Assembly (NCBI GenBank): GCA_030272155.1
Contig: CP126193.1
Span: 3,286,001 to 3,350,000 of the forward strand
Source of the DNA: Tetradesmus obliquus
Taxonomy: Eukaryota > Chlorophyta > Chlorophyceae > Sphaeropleales > Scenedesmaceae
DNA length: 64,000 bases
Reading direction: 5' to 3'
In this document: piece after piece, positions 34,879 through 46,240 of the stretch
How positions within the stretch are numbered: position 1 is the stretch's first letter
Layout: each line of letters begins with the position of its first letter
Notes under the pieces: generated by a model
What the model was told of the DNA's origin: nothing
Databases searched by the model: none
The model's input: only the letters and a program-made list of their open reading frames with translations
Position numbers and translations under genes: made by a program

Positions 34879-36789
34879 ATGGCGAGTTGCTCGTCGACAG
34901 CGTATGATGGTGGAGTTATCTCGTTGAGCGGCACCTGTGGCTTCTGCAACCTCGCGTTCTCTGTGAGCATCGTGAGTCCCAAAGATACCGCCCAGCGTTG
35001 TATCGAGTACAACGGTTGTCCAGGCTGCGTGAACAAGTTACAGGATAGGAGTCAGAGGAGGAAGTACAGCATCCGTGATTGGTGCCTGAAGCGCCACTGT
35101 GCCACCCTGGGCTGCACCAACGTCTTCCGCTGCAGCAAAATCCCGGCGTCGGGTGAGCGACACAGATATTGCTTATCTCTTCACGACATGCATTATCCGG
35201 GTCGGTAAAACGTATATTCGGAACACCGCAGCGGATGTGCGCCTGGCATGCATGTCTTGTTAGGGGGTATGTGCCAGCAAACACAGCTATACACGGATTG
35301 CACGCAGCGCAGGATACTACACCGTATATTTTCTACGAATAAAATTCTACGTATTTCTGATTGACGCAGGCATCCTGCAGCACATCAACCCGCAGCTGTC
35401 TTTCCACTGCCCTGTGTGCTGTGACCGCGCCAGCGCAGCAGCATTGCACACAGAAGACGCAGACGCAGGCAACCCGCTGCTGGCGACACCTGATAGCCCC
35501 AAGGTGCGATCGCTTGATTCCGTGTGCTGGCAGCAACGACAACACAGTGCATAGCTCAACTTGTTGACCTGATATGCAGGCTGCAGACGTAGCATCATAT
35601 TCAATGTACAAGTGGATTTGCGCGCCCATCGCCGCTCACAAGCGTGAACACGTAAGTAACTGCTGCAGTACACGCACTGGTATTGGTGGAATGCTTGTTG
35701 TTGGTCTCAGATGTTGGGCCATCGCTGTTACTGCTGCTGTGTACATAGTGCTGCTGCCGCCGCTGCTGTTGTTACCACTGCTACTTGTAGGGCGGCGCAC
35801 AGGGGGCAACTATTCAGCAGCCCACAGACGACTACATCCCGTTTGCCAGCGTTTCAGCACCCAGCCCACACAGCGATATCTCTCTGTCAGCTGCAGATCT
35901 GGCAGAGCTGGACCAGCTAGAGGCAGACTACGCAGGATGGGATACAATACCGCAGCAAGTGAAAATGACAATCAATCCTTTGAGTGAGGGGCAAACAATA
36001 GAACACATGTTGGGATACGTGCAAAAGGATCGAGGTAAGCCACATTATGCTTTACTAAGCCATAATGTGACAGATGGTGAACTGCAGGCTGGTATCAAAG
36101 CATATAATGAAGTTGCTGGTGATTATCGCCTTAATAAGGTGATTATCACCAAGAAGGGCTTTGTGGGTCGTCTTTGGGCATACTGGCATGCTAACTACTG
36201 GCCATTTATTGTCCCTGTAGATGTTGTTGTGCTGTGCATGATTCGCGGCGGCTCATATGTTGCTGATGCCAGCTGGTGTACATCACCCTTGGGTCATGCC
36301 GATGACTTTAGGAGAGATACAGCATGGTGGGTGATGTCCACACGTCCTGCACGAGCAACTCTTGAACAAATACGTTCTGTGTTTTGGGGCTGGGCAGAAG
36401 TGCCAGATGGCAAACACTGGAGGTACTTCAGCAGCCGCGACTTTCGTGAGAATGCTAATTTGACGTCTGCAGAAGTTGCATGTTGCAACGTATGGTATGA
36501 TCACTGCACTGAAGTGGATGTTATGTGCACTGTTTGCTTTGAGCTTCGTAAATTGCTGCAGCGTCGTCTCACAGACTTTTCTAGATATGAACTTGTGGAT
36601 GGCGCTTTCTTGCGCCTCTTCTCCAGTGTTTATGATGATGTTATTGTGTCTGGCAGCGTGCAAGCTCCTGATCTGCCAGAGCACACACATAGGTTTCAGC
36701 ATGAGAATGCAGCACATGATGAAGCAATGGAGGTGTTTGATGGAGATGATGAGGATGAAAATATGACTGAGGCAGCTGGCATTATGTAA
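34879..36789 (+). CDS. zinc-finger / Rep-like protein of a putative mobile element
   Basis: Four exons (34879-35152, 35370-35503, 35580-35651, 35791-36789) join in one frame to a complete 492-residue protein. The N terminus is Cys/His-rich: CGFCNLAF, then C-x5-C-x2-C (CIEYNGCPGC) and CLKRHCATLGC, with a second group FHCPVCCDR, so it probably binds zinc. The last exon holds EHMLGYVQKDRGKPHY followed by a helical region (YRLNKVIITKKGFVGRLW; MIRGGSYVADASW). The YVQK sequence resembles motif III (Y-x2-K) of HUH/Rep rolling-circle endonucleases. I see no FTxxN motif I or His-hydrophobic-His motif II upstream. Codons often end in T or A and the exon lacks Gln/Ala runs, unlike neighbouring genes. 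The island context suggests a transposon gene, possibly Replitron-like; a domesticated gene is an alternative. The family call is tentative. Confidence 0.55.
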
Positions 36790-36884
36790 TCATCGCCTAT
36801 TTGCCGTAGCTTACAATGAATCCCATCTTCACCAGCCTGGGAACAGTCCGTTCACAACACGTCCCCTCACTGACCTTTTTGGCG

Positions 36885-36985
36885 CTTTTTGCAAAAAGTC
36901 AAAAAGTCAAAAGGTGGAGCGTGCTCCACATAGTATCTATCATAGTATAGTATAGTATAGTATGTATGTGGAGTGTCCATACATA
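36885..36985 (+). repeat. module B, copy 2, and TATAGTA tract
   Basis: CTTTTTGCAAAAAGTC is followed by AAAAAGTCAAAAGGTGG and GCTCCACATAGTA, then by several ATAGT repeats and a short inverted motif around GTGGAGTGTCC. It lies about 95 bases past the stop of the Rep-like gene. Confidence 0.75.
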
Positions 36986-37102
36986 GTATACAGTAATGGT
37001 CACAGGCTGTAATGCCGATTTAGACTATGGAAAAGGATCAACTTATCCCTTCGAAAGAGAAGGCCAACGCTGGGATACATCAACATTTTTTCACAATGAC
37101 AT

Positions 37103-37107
37103 TTACA
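37103..37107 (-). terminator. TGTAA poly(A) signal, intronless membrane-protein gene
   Basis: TTACA on the plus strand reads TGTAA on the gene strand, about 56 bases past the stop at 37163. Confidence 0.5.
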
Positions 37108-37162
37108 ATCATCATCATGTTTATCAGACAGCTGCACTATAAATAATGTAGCTACACCTCTA

Positions 37163-38384
37163 CTACAGCATGCTGTGCAAGCCCGGACCCACCCTGCCAA
37201 GCACTGCCAAAGCATACACGCCAGCACACGCACCAACCAGCCCCACATCAACACCCAGCCAGAAGCAACTGCCAATACATTGGTGCAGTCTTACTGCAGC
37301 AGCCGCTGCCGCCCCCACTAGCTGCCCTGGCGGTGCTGCCGCTGCAATGCAGCAGCTCATGTTCTGCACACCCGCCACACTACCAGCCCATGCTGCAGCT
37401 GCTGCTGGCCCCTGCTGCTGCCACAACAGACAGCCCGCACTGCACAAACACCACACCCTGAAGGCATCACCGACCAACTGCAGCACCCTGTACAGCCACA
37501 GGGTAACCATGGCTATCCCGCTGCGGCTGCTGCTTCTACTGCTGCTGCTGAAAGTCTGGCTTGCCAGTACACTTGACGGTGCAGGCACCCACCACCCATG
37601 TGAAGAGGGCGGCACACTGCTGCTGCCGTTCTCCTGCTCTAGACTGGTGCCAGTAGGCCCCTCTTGCTGCTGCCTGTGCTGCTCCTCCTGATGCACAACA
37701 CTAGGTGGTTGACGGCGGGTTGACTCAGCAGTCCGTACTTTGGCTGGCCGCTTCGCGCCACGCTGCAGCATCACCAGCAGCAGGTTGCCATATGATTGCG
37801 CCACCAAGCTGCCTGCCCACAGCAGCAGCAGCTGCAGCACTGCCGGCTGCCTGAAGTGCAGCACTGCCAGCAGCAGGCCAGGCACGACCGCAAGCGCCAT
37901 GGCCGTCCATGGCGGCAGCAGGCCAAGCAGGGGAGGCCGACCACTGCTTGCGGCCCTGCTGCTGCTGTTGCCAGCCTTGCTATTGCTGCTGCTAGTGTTT
38001 ATCCCTGGCAGCTGCTGGCGAGGAAGGGCGCTGACTGCACTGCTGCTGCCACTTCTGGCACCATTGCTCGTCCATGCAGCATGGGTGCTGCTGCTACTGC
38101 TGCTGCTGGCTGCAAAGGCAGCTTCTGAAGGCCAAGCATCCTGCTGATGCCTGCTGCTTGTTGCCTGCCCAACAGTGTCTGGCTGCTGTATTACCGCTGC
38201 TGCTGCTGCTGCTGCTGCCGCGCTGCTGCGCGAAGCCAGGTGCAGCTGAATGTGCTTGGCCTGGCACACAGCCATGCACGCGCGCTCAGCAACGTCCAGC
38301 ACCAGTATCAGTGGTGTGGCTGCAAAGGCAGCTGATGCCAGCATTGCACACTGCACAAACACCCTCCATGCATGCAGCAGTTGC

Positions 38385-38420
<36 letters not shown>

Positions 38421-38707
38421 CTCTTCCATGCATCTGAGGCTTGCTCTCTTGAACCGCCGGCTGCACCTCCATCTGACCGTCCATGCATTGCAACAGGTGT
38501 TAGCTGTACTCCTGAATCTGCATACTGTCTGCTGTTATCGCTGCTGGCAGCATCAGTGCCGCCTGTGGCTGGGCCTGATGCTGCTTCAGCACCAACCACT
38601 ACTACAGGACTCGCCACCCTACACGGCCTGAGGCTGCGCGCATGTGCGAAAGCTGTGGTGCATGGCGTGCTGAACCTAGGTGCATGGCAATGGGCAGCAA
38701 GTGGCAT
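37163..38707 (-). CDS. intronless multi-pass membrane protein, family unknown
   Basis: A single open frame of 514 residues starts at an ATG with an upstream noncoding flank. The N-terminal 45 residues are rich in Arg, Ser and Ala without acidic residues until VVVVGAEA, compatible with a plastid or mitochondrial presequence. At least four hydrophobic stretches follow: VQCAMLASAAFAATPLILVL; TAMALAVVPGLLLAVLHF with LQLLLLWAGSLVAQ; LYRVLQLVGDAFRVWCLCSA; and LGVDVGLVGACAGVYALAVL. Hydrophilic Ser/Gln-rich linkers separate them, including a poly-Gln run. The absence of introns contrasts with the other genes here. I recognise no family and assign no function. It is head-to-head with the RING ligase gene (541 bp between starts). 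Confidence 0.6.
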
Positions 38708-39248
38708 GAGTTTGGCCAGTGCAGGTGAAGGAAGAGTAAACAGAGTTAGGGTGGTGGTGGCAGCAACAGTGATGCTGTGAGGTGGCCACCCAAGACAAGC
38801 AGCGTACTGGAGGGTGTGATACGCCTTGAGGTGAGGGTTGACAGCAGATAGCCATGCAAGCCTATCAGCCGTGCAACTCTTGACAATGAGCAGAACAGGC
38901 TAGCAGGACAGGCACAACCTGTTGTGACATGTCACACAACCATTCCAGGGTTCTTGCTCTGCTGGATACCTCTATCCAACAGCATTTCGTGTTGCAGCTG
39001 TCCAAAAGTAGGTTTGCTATGAAACGGGATCTGTTTCTCCACTTGTTGGGGCACCGGAGATGAGCGCGTTTCCTGGGACTTACGTGCTTTGCGTCTCGAG
39101 CGCCTTGATACGCATTGATGTGTCTATAGTATGCTGACATGCTGATCCAAGGGCGCATGCTGAGCCCACCGGCAGTCCCGACTACTTAAACTGTCGTGCA
39201 GCTGCAGTCCGGCTTAGGGTGTGAAGGCTTATCAAACATCGCATGGCA
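38708..39248. promoter_or_regulatory. shared upstream region of two divergent genes
   Basis: This 541-bp stretch lies between start codons on opposite strands. It is less repetitive than the flanks. No defined promoter element could be assigned. Confidence 0.35.
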
Positions 39249-39964
39249 ATGCAGCTGCGTAATACATGGCGATTGCAGCGCACGGCGCTGCTCTGGCTCC
39301 TGCTGGCAGTAGCCTGCCTGCACACACAGGCCCAAGTTCTGGGTGACGTGTTCATTTACACGTGAGGACCGTACTGGCTTCCTTGGTGCATCTTTCTGAA
39401 GCTTGTTCTAATTTGGATGAATGCAGAAAGCTGCAGGCAGCGCAGCCTTGCAGCAGCTGCTGGGGCGCCATCAGCAGAAGCAGCAGCAGTCGCAGCGGCA
39501 GCTGCGCATCGCTACCTCCTGTGCCTTGCCCTCTGTTACTTTGCCTGCAACTGATCACAGCAAACTCTGTTACATATGAAAACGAGCTGCTTTTCCAAAG
39601 CTGTCTTCATTGCACCTTTGCATGCGCGCATGGCCTTGCCCACGGATTTTGCGACACGCCCCCTCACAGTGTGTTGCTGCTCTGCTGCTGATGCTGCTTG
39701 CAGGAATAACTACACGTTTGACCCGTTCCCAGACCTGCCAGCTGACTTTGGTCCAGAAGTGCCAGATGAAGGCATCGACGGCCTGCTGAGGGTGCGCACC
39801 TTACCAGCAGTTTGTCTTGAGCAGCATGACGCTCGGCGCTCCTCAGCACGCATGGTTACAAAGTCCAGCAAAAAGCAGCAATGCACTCAGTTGTAGTGCC
39901 AATACTGCTCACGTAACAAGCATCCTTGGTTACTGCCAGTCTCATTTCACACTCCTGCTGCTTG

Positions 39965-40013
<49 letters not shown>

Positions 40014-41320
40014 TGGCCGACCCAGAGGATGCCTGCAGCCCCTTCACCTTCAGCGACACTTCGCAGACATGGGTGGCGCTCATCAGCAGGTCACAGCAGC
40101 TGCATCCAACCAACTGCACTTTTGACGTCAAGGTGCGGGCAGCGCTAACAGCAGCAATTCGTCTTGGCAGCAGCAGCAGCAGCAGCAGCGAGAGACACAG
40201 CTGAGCATGGCATACGAATGCTTTGCCTTGCTGAGTCTGTTTTGCTCGCTCACAGCCCAACACGTGGGTGGCTGTTGAGCAGGTTGTGCTAGCTGCACTG
40301 CGCCGCAGTCCGCGCGTGGCGCCTCTGTGTCATGCTGCGCCACTGTCATGCTGCGCCGACATCCGCACTACTACCCAGCTGACAAGCTTGATGCTGCCTG
40401 TGCTGTGCATGCATGCTGTGCAGGTGCGCTATGCGGAGGCTGCTGGAGCTGCTGCTGCAATCGTGTACGATGACGTGTACGAGGTAAGGGCCGCTGGGCA
40501 GGCCCGGCTAGCACTGCACACATCATACGGCAGCAGCTCGCTATTGCAGTTGTGTGGGCAGCGGCACGGTAATGCCGCCGTGGCGGCGGCAAGCCAGGTG
40601 TTGACAGCTGCAGAGCACACCACTTGCACATGGATCATGCCTTTTCTGCAGCATACACATCAGTGAAACCGCACGCGCTGGCAGATCACACGACCCACCC
40701 CTGTACTTTGTCCATATGCTGCCTCACCTCCCGTGGTCGTGTGTGTCCACTGCCGCTGCCGCCCTGCCTCAGGCGCTGATCATCATGAGCAAGCCGCGCG
40801 ACCACCCCGACCCCGGCATCCCGGCCGTGTTTGTCAGCGAGAAGGCCGGCATCATCATGCGCCGCCTGCTCACGCCTGGGCAGTCTCGCGTGCGCATCGT
40901 GCCGGTGAGCGAGCCGCGTGGCAGTGCTGCGCATGCTCGTCTCTGCCTCCTTGCTGGCTGGCTAGCTTGCTGTTTCTCAGCCTCTGCCGGCTGGTGATGT
41001 GAACCTTGCTTGCTGGCAGTTGTCTCGGCTTGTCGGACGAGCCTGGTGATGACTGCCTTTCGAGCCTCCTCCGCCTCACAGTGCTGCTGCTGCTGTTGCC
41101 GCAGGTTTCTGGCTCTGCCTGGATGAGCCTGGTCATGTCTGCGTTCCTGGGCTTCCTGGCGCTCACAGTGGTGCTGCCTGTGCTAAGTATCTGCTGCTGC
41201 TGCTGCTGCTGCTGCTCCGCTGCTGTTGCCCCAGGTCTCTGTCTCTGCCTGGATGAGCCTGGTCATGTCTGCGTTCCTGGGCTTCCTGGCGCTCACAGTG
41301 GTGCTGCCTGTGCTAAGTAT

Positions 41321-41351
<31 letters not shown>

Positions 41352-41452
41352 GCTGCTGTTGCCGCAGGTCTCTGGCTCTGCCTGGATGAGCCTGGTCATG
41401 TCTGCGTTCCTGGGCTTCCTGGCGCTCACAGTGGTGCTGCCTGTGCTAAGTA

Positions 41453-41488
<36 letters not shown>

Positions 41489-42671
41489 TCAGGTCTCTGG
41501 CTCTGCCTGGATGAGCCTGGTCATGTCTGCGTTCCTGGGATTCCTGGCACTCACAGTGGTGCTGCCTGTGCTAAGTATCTGCTCCTGCTGCTGCTGCTGC
41601 GCTGCTGTTGCCGCAGGTCTCTGGCTCTGCCTGGATGAGCCTGGTCATGTCTGCGTTCCTGGGCTTCCTGGCCCTGACAGTAGTGCTGCCTGTGCTGAGT
41701 ATCTTCTGTTGCTGCTGCTGCTGCTGCTGCTGCTCCGCTGCTGTTGCCGCAGGTCTCCGGCTCTGCCTGGATGAGCCTGGTCATGTCTGCGTTCCTGGGC
41801 TTCCTGGCCCTGACGGTGGTGCTGGCGGCCTTTTATGTGATGCGCTCCTGGAGCGGCTGGCTGGGGCGGGGCCGCTACGGCAGGCGGGGGGCGCAGGAGC
41901 TGGGCGGTGGGCCAGGCTACGGCGGCGTGGCGCAGGTGAGAATAAGGATTGCATCATGTTAGCTGTTGTTGGATGGTGATGGTTATGTGTTGGCTGGGCA
42001 AGGTGGTGGCTGCTTGTTATGCGGTTGCTGGGGTTGCGCTGTTGCCAGGGATGCGTTGCCAGGGCGCTGAGGTCATATGAGTGGTACATTGCAAGCAGTG
42101 GCGGAGTGGGTTTGGCAGTTTCTTCAAGGCTGGAGCTTTCAGGGCTGCTTTGTAGTGCTCCTTGCAAGGCAATTGCCTGCCTGCTGCTGTGTGTTGTCAC
42201 AGCATCCTGACCTTGTGCCCCGCCTGCCTGCCTGCGCATCTCTGCTTGCTGTGCAGCAGCAGCCCATCCCTGCAGGCCTGCCAGCCTGTGCTATCCGCGC
42301 ACTGCCAGTGCTGGTGTATGAAGGGAAGGCCAGCAGGCGGCGGCGCAGCACGCCGCAGCCTGGCCATGCATCTACAGCAGCAGCAGCAGCAGCAGCAGCA
42401 ATGGCCGCAGGCCAGCCGCTCAGCCCCATGTATGCATCCGTATCTGATGTGTCCTGGGCAGCTGCAGCCAGCCGGGCTGGATCGGGCATGCAGCAGCAGC
42501 AGCAGCAGCAGCAAGGCAGCAGGTTGCGGCAGTCAGACAATGCGGGTTGTGATGCAGATGCAGCAGCAGAGGCTGCGCTGAGGGCTGCAGCAGTGTTCTT
42601 TCCCTCAGATGTGCTGTCATCCTCAGCTCCCGCTGTTGTCAGCAGTAGCAGAGGCACCAGCACGTCTGCGC

Positions 42672-42705
<34 letters not shown>

Positions 42706-43861
42706 ACCTCTGCAGCCTGCCGCGCTTCAGCAGCAGCAGCAGCAGAGTGTACTTGCAGGGTTTGCCCAGTCACCCACAGCAGAAGCAGCAGGGTTTGCAG
42801 AGCTGCAGGACTTACCCTTGCAGCGCAGCAGCAGCGGCACACCTCTCAGCTCGCCAGGCTACAGCACTGATGATGAAGAAGAGCCAGAGGCCGTCATGTG
42901 TGCAGTGTCAGGCGTTATAACAGCTGGGCCGCCAGGCGCATGCGGCGGCGCAACCCGCAGGTCGTGCGTGGTGTGCTTGGAGCGGTATCTTGAGGGTGAT
43001 AAGGTGCGGGTGCTGCCATGCCAGCATCGATTCCATGCGCGCTGCATCGATCCCTGGCTGGCGAACCGGCGGCTGTGCCCGGTGTGCAAGCATGATGCCA
43101 GTCAGCTGCCGCCGCCAGCACTTCAGCGGGAGCTGGAAGCAGCAGCAGCACGCGCAGCAGCAGCAGGACTGGGTGCCGCAGGTAACGCAGCAGCAGGAGC
43201 TGGGGTTGGTGCTGCTGGAGATGCGGGAGGTGGAGGCGGCTTCAATCTCTTGCGGCGGCTGAGGGCGCGGTTCCAGCGGGTGCAGCAACAGCAGCAGTCT
43301 GCAGGTGTCACAGGTGCTGGAGCTACAGCACTGGGAGTACCGGCCACTGGAGTTGCGGGGGTGCGAACAGCGGAGGCAGCAGCAGCGCCGCAGGCGGCTG
43401 GTAGCATAGGCCGTGTCGCGCGGCAGCTGCACCCGGCAGCCTTGTATGCAGCAGCGGCAGCGGCAGCAGATGCAGCAGAGGCGGGCCTGCTGCTGCCGGG
43501 TGGCTTGCGGGGAGGGGCAGGGCTGCCTGCCGTGGCAAGCCAGCTGCAGCAGCAGCAGCAGCAGCAACAGCCGCAGCGCTGGCGCTCGCGGCAGCGCAGC
43601 GCACAACGGCAGTTCCGGCAGCTTGCTGGGCTGAGTCAACAGGAGCAGCACGTTGTTGCCGACCTGACGGCGCCCTTGCTTGCTGGCAGCAGCAGCAGTG
43701 CAGGTGGCGGCAGCAGCAGCAGCAGAGCGGGCAGCAGCAGCAGTAGCAGATCCCAGAGCAGGGCAGCGTCACGCATGCTGCCGATTCCGCAGCTGACGCC
43801 TGTGCAATCAGATGCAAGCTCCGCTGGCTCACCGCTGACAGGGTTAGGGCCTGCATCCTGA
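39249..43861 (+). CDS. PA-TM-RING (RMR/GRAIL-type) E3 ubiquitin ligase
   Basis: Seven phase-consistent exons (39249-39361, 39704-39791, 40013-40132, 40424-40483, 40773-40904, 41753-41935, 42257-43861) give 766 residues. A signal peptide opens the protein ([18 protein letters not shown]). A protease-associated domain spans residues 35-170, with [19 protein letters not shown] and [13 protein letters not shown]. One transmembrane helix lies at about 175-202 ([20 protein letters not shown]). After a Ser/Gln-rich linker a RING-H2 finger has C469, C472, C487, H489, H492, C495, C506 and C509 ([20 protein letters not shown] onward). Members of this family sit in endosomal, vacuolar or plasma membranes, sense luminal cargo with the PA domain and ubiquitinate on the cytosolic side; plant RMRs sort vacuolar proteins. 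Five near-copies of the transmembrane exon start lie in the preceding intron. Confidence 0.9.
41105..41827 (+). repeat. six-copy array of the transmembrane-exon start
   Basis: Acceptor plus exon start recur at 41105, 41235, 41368, 41493, 41617 and 41753, with spacings of 130, 133, 125, 124 and 136 bases. Each unit has a CTG run, a TTGCC(G/C/T)CAG acceptor and about 72 exon bases coding for [20 protein letters not shown]. The first five copies then leave the exon with CTGCCTGTGCTAAGTATCTG, or close variants, and re-enter CTG repeats. Only the sixth continues as a full exon with a normal donor at 41936. The units are nearly identical apart from CTG number. Confidence 0.92.
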
Positions 43862-46240
43862 GCGGGGCCTGTGTTTCACCATCGTCGTCGTTATGTTACA
43901 ACATCATGTTACAACAGAAGCGTGTTTGTACCATCGTGTGTCTGCGTGCTCCTGTCATTTGTACAAGGCATCTGTACAAGGCATTGTGAGTTGTTTGTTC
44001 ATGACTTCACTTGTTGCCGGGATGGCATGTGTGTGATGATTTCACAGTGCCTGCGACAGCTGCTGTATGATCAAACGGATAGGCAGTGTGCTGGCTCTTC
44101 TTTTCTTCCCCCTTGCCAGGGTGGTGGGTGAAGTGCGTGTTGCAGCCACACTGCCAGTTGCTGGCAGGACGATTGTGAGTTGCAGCACTCCGGGCTGCTT
44201 TGGCAAGCTCTGGTGCACTTCCTGCACCACAGGGTGGTCTTGAAGGTGGTGTATGGGGCGTGTGCGCGAGTGAGCCTGCTGCAGGCTGCTGCCTCTGTAT
44301 ATTACGATGCATCATTGTAGTGTATTGTGCTGTTTGACCGTGCAGGGCTTGGCATGCAGGCGCTTACTTTCAAAGCTGGCCAGCTGTTGCTGCATGCCAG
44401 CTGCTGGCCGTTGGTTTGTTGACTCGCTTACGCACCAAATCCAATCAGCATTGGAAGCAGAGCGCAGTACCACGAGAGTGGCGTGTGCAAAGCATTTTGT
44501 CTCAGGCTGTTGCATGGACAGGCATTGTCCATGCAACTGTGTGTTGGCGTTGCTTGTGGTTGTTGCTGGTTGGTCTTCAGTTGTGTTGGTGTACGTGCCT
44601 GCCAGGAAGCACCTATCTTCTTTCAGCTTACCAAGCTTGTTGTTGTTGTTACCTTCACAAGTTTGCGTGCTTGCTGTTTTCTGGTGTGGCTGATCTCGGC
44701 GGTGGTTGTCACAACCACCCATTGAATGGGGCCGCTGTCATGTTTTGGCGCAGCAAGCGGCCCATGGTTTGGCTGTCGTGTTCTGGCAATTCGCCTCACA
44801 CTGATGCTGGCGGTGATGCTGGGCCGGCTGCTGGCCCTGCTGCTGCTGCTGCTGCTGGCGTTGGTCGCCGTCAGTGGAGGCCATGCTAGCTGGTTGAGGT
44901 CCTGTGCGTGCTGTGTGGGCATTTTGCCACCGTCCTACGTATGCAGCAGCCACATGACACGTGTAACAGATGCGCCACATGCAGATGCACTGTCTATGCC
45001 AAGTGCTGCGGTTGCTGCAGTGTTGCTGGTCAGGTTACAAGTTACAAGTTGCTGGTCAGCATCTGTTGCAGAGCAGCCAGCTTGCTACAGGTGCTGCTGC
45101 AAATCCTGCCTGAACTACCCTGCTAGCGGTATTAAGCTGTTAGGCGTGTTTCGAAGCGCCTGACATACGGTGTTGTGATGTTTTACTGGGATCTTCAGGT
45201 CAAGATTTTTGACTTTGATTGCTGCAGCCTCTCAGTGCCTGCCAGGCTGGTCCTAAACAGCGCTATCTGCAAGAAACGGGGCAGCTGTGTTGCATAGAAA
45301 GCAGTCCCCTAACATCTTAGCAACTATGACGCCGTCTCGTCACAGCTACCAGGTGCTGCTGCCGACTCGGCAGCTGCCTGCAGCGGTTGGTGTCGGAGCA
45401 CCGACATGTCAGTACTGCCAAGTGTCGGACTGGTTGCAGTCGAAGGATCCACGTATTTACTTGATTGAGGGGTATAAAATCATAAACAGTTAATGTACAC
45501 TGAGTTTTCGTGCACAATGTGCTGGAGACACTGAAACCACAGGTCCCGCATCGGCTGGCTCGAACAGGCTGTGCTAGCAACTCCTCATTGCACCAAACGG
45601 CGGTTCGACACGCACGCATGAAGTGATAACCACCCTTTTAATTCATTGGAATGATCTTCTGGAGTACAAAAGCAGCAGGCGCACTACAGGCGCAGAGGTT
45701 GTGGTCGCTCCAAGAGACTGCCTGGGAGGTACGTGGGCTGCCTAAAAACAATCATATGTGGTTGTTATGGATGATCGAGACGCTGATCGTCCCAGAGGGG
45801 ACACCCATAACCCAGTACTGCCTTCCCTCCCTGCCGGAGTAGAAGGGATGACGTACTGTGCCTGTAGGCGGCGTATCCACCTCCTGCCACCTCATTCGCA
45901 CCGATTCGAGTTACAGGCATAAAAACGTAACAACGCATGCACCGCCTGCAGAACACAAACGCAGAGCTCGTTCACCGATACTTCTTGCAATATGCTATGC
46001 TAATCTGCCTGCGTTTGTTGGTGTTTGCCTCCGCAGAAACCAGGAATCGCACTTGATTAACTTCGAAATGTCTTCACACCGCCGTTGAACCGCTGCAGCC
46101 GCCTTCAAGCCGTCAGCACCACTTCTGGGGCAATCCAGCTGTGCAGATCTGAAGAGCCAGCTGGCTGCAGCTATCCCCAGCATCCTTGTCACATCCAGTC
46201 CAAGTCAGCAGCAGAGCAAGCCAGCAAAACATGGCACACA
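43862..46240. other. gap between RING ligase and poly-Gln genes
   Basis: The gap holds the 3' UTR of the ligase gene, the 5' region of the poly-Gln gene, and about 2 kb in which I see no recognisable coding exon on either strand. A frame open upstream of 46241 has no ATG of its own, so I do not extend the next gene into it. Confidence 0.4.

Larger units (their letters stand above)
33241..36960 (+). mobile_element. composite repeat island, candidate Rep-type DNA transposon
   Basis: The island differs in composition from its surroundings and is built from repeated modules. Module A (CTACGGACCATGCC, then a G-rich block and CTTTTTG) occurs at 33241-33280, 34361-34403 and 34846-34878. Module B (CTTTTTGCAAAAAGTC with a following AAAAAGTC and GCTCCACAT) occurs at 34294-34349 and 36885-36942 and is followed by TATAGTA repeats. 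Copies 1 and 2 of A continue as diverged repeats for about 260 bp. The last A copy abuts the start codon of the gene at 34879, and the last B copy follows its stop. The layout suggests two adjacent element copies, one of them noncoding. No LTR, reverse transcriptase or classical terminal inverted repeat was found. Target-site duplications were not identified. Confidence 0.5.

Noticed and set aside
33241-37000. LTR retroelement or classical cut-and-paste transposon
   Set aside because: I found no reverse transcriptase, integrase or DDE-transposase motif and no long terminal repeats. The repeated modules are direct, not inverted, at the two sides.
41105-41700. The first five TM-exon copies as constitutive exons
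   Set aside because: They lack the continuation and normal donor seen in copy six. A protein with six consecutive copies would shift frame and lose the RING domain.
46085-46240. Extension of the poly-Gln protein upstream of 46241
   Set aside because: The frame is open but contains no ATG before 46241, and the extra residues look like untranslated leader.
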